This document shows, in pieces, positions 20,355 through 20,444 of a stretch of DNA of 20,444 nucleotides (position 1 is the first letter of the stretch; each line of letters starts with the position of its first letter). This stretch comes from Candidatus Subteraquimicrobium carltonvillense (GTDB taxonomy: Bacteria; Actinomycetota; Aquicultoria; Subteraquimicrobiales; Subteraquimicrobiaceae), in assembly GCA_002339355.1 (NCBI GenBank), contig DDKQ01000066.1:1-20444 (forward strand), in the 5' to 3' direction. The notes beneath the pieces are model-generated. The model saw only the letters and a list, made by a program, of their open reading frames with translations, was not told the DNA's origin and did no database searches. Made by a program: the position numbers and the translations under genes.

Positions 20355-20433
20355 TGTGGTGTGACTTACCGGCTAACCATCCTGGTTAAGGAGAAAAACC
20401 CAAAGCGGGGAAGAGCCGGTTAGCAGCCACACC
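20355..20433 (+). ncRNA. Candidate structured RNA (possible leader or riboswitch-like element)
   Basis: Outer stem GGTGTG (20358-20363) with CACACC (20428-20433) encloses GCTAACC (20372-20378) with GGTTAGC (20418-20424). Inside are TCCT/AGGA (20380-20392) and CCC-AAAGC-GGG (20399-20409) hairpins, giving a multi-branch fold. CCGGCT (20369-20374) can instead pair with AGCCGG (20414-20419), excluding the second stem. I cannot match it to a known riboswitch class. The gene it would control lies beyond the window. Confidence 0.4.
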
Positions 20434-20444
20434 AAATCAGATAG

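Larger units (their letters stand above)
19944..20444. other. Non-coding right end of the window
   Basis: I see no credible gene. The open plus-strand frame at 20034-20291 runs through hairpin repeats. The stretch holds repeats (20034-20194), a terminator (20307-20337) and a foldable RNA-like segment (20355-20433). Confidence 0.65.

Noticed and set aside
20355..20433. Assignment of the terminal fold to c-di-GMP-I or c-di-AMP (ydaO) riboswitches
   Set aside because: Words such as CAAAGC and GCGGGG are reminiscent, but the conserved cores (for example GACGCAAAGCC) are not present in order.

Overview
The window reads as bacterial chromosome from an anaerobic, Gram-positive-type organism. The block tilS - ftsH - folE - folP - folK resembles the tilS-(hpt)-ftsH-folE-folP-folB-folK order of Actinobacteria and related Gram-positives, here without hpt and folB. 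nadA-nadB-nadC, the oxygen-sensitive Fe-S route to NAD, lies next to it. My guess is a deep-branching anaerobic actinobacterial or clostridial-type lineage. This rests on gene order and family content only and is not certain.

Layout. From about 0.5 to 15.5 kb every gene is on the minus strand. Read in transcription order these are: an ubiU-ubiV-ubiT-like operon (15463 to 13129), an exported N-acetylmuramoyl-L-alanine amidase (13020-12118), tilS (11930-10506), ftsH (10296-7042) carrying a full-size intein, the folate genes folE, folP and folK (6858-4418), and the NAD genes nadA, nadB and nadC (4259-505). A decayed IS481-like transposase fragment is at the left end. From 16.0 kb the plus strand carries a soluble two-component system: a NarL/DegS-type histidine kinase with a duplicated DHp region, and a NarL-type response regulator. 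A stand-alone receiver and a VapBC-type toxin-antitoxin pair follow. A small lipoprotein gene converges on the response regulator. A DUF4258/YgiT-type pair, with the first gene apparently 5'-truncated, is on the minus strand near 19.5-19.9 kb.

Intergenic DNA is unusually rich in short hairpin repeats: AACAGGTC/GACCTGTT palindromes, GGGCGGG/CCCGCCC hairpins, a MITE-like inverted-repeat element between ubiU and the kinase, and a 50-bp sequence duplicated upstream of both tilS and the amidase gene. One palindrome supplies the stop codon of tilS. The last ~90 bases fold into a compact multi-stem structure with mutually exclusive pairings, possibly the start of a structured leader RNA.

The three observations I rate highest are: (1) the 448-residue intein placed exactly after the FtsH pore-loop motif; (2) the complete UbiU/UbiV/UbiT-like set, with all eight expected Fe-S cysteines at the expected spacing, in a genome that does not look proteobacterial, opposite a two-component system; (3) the tandem, half-degenerate DHp architecture of that kinase.
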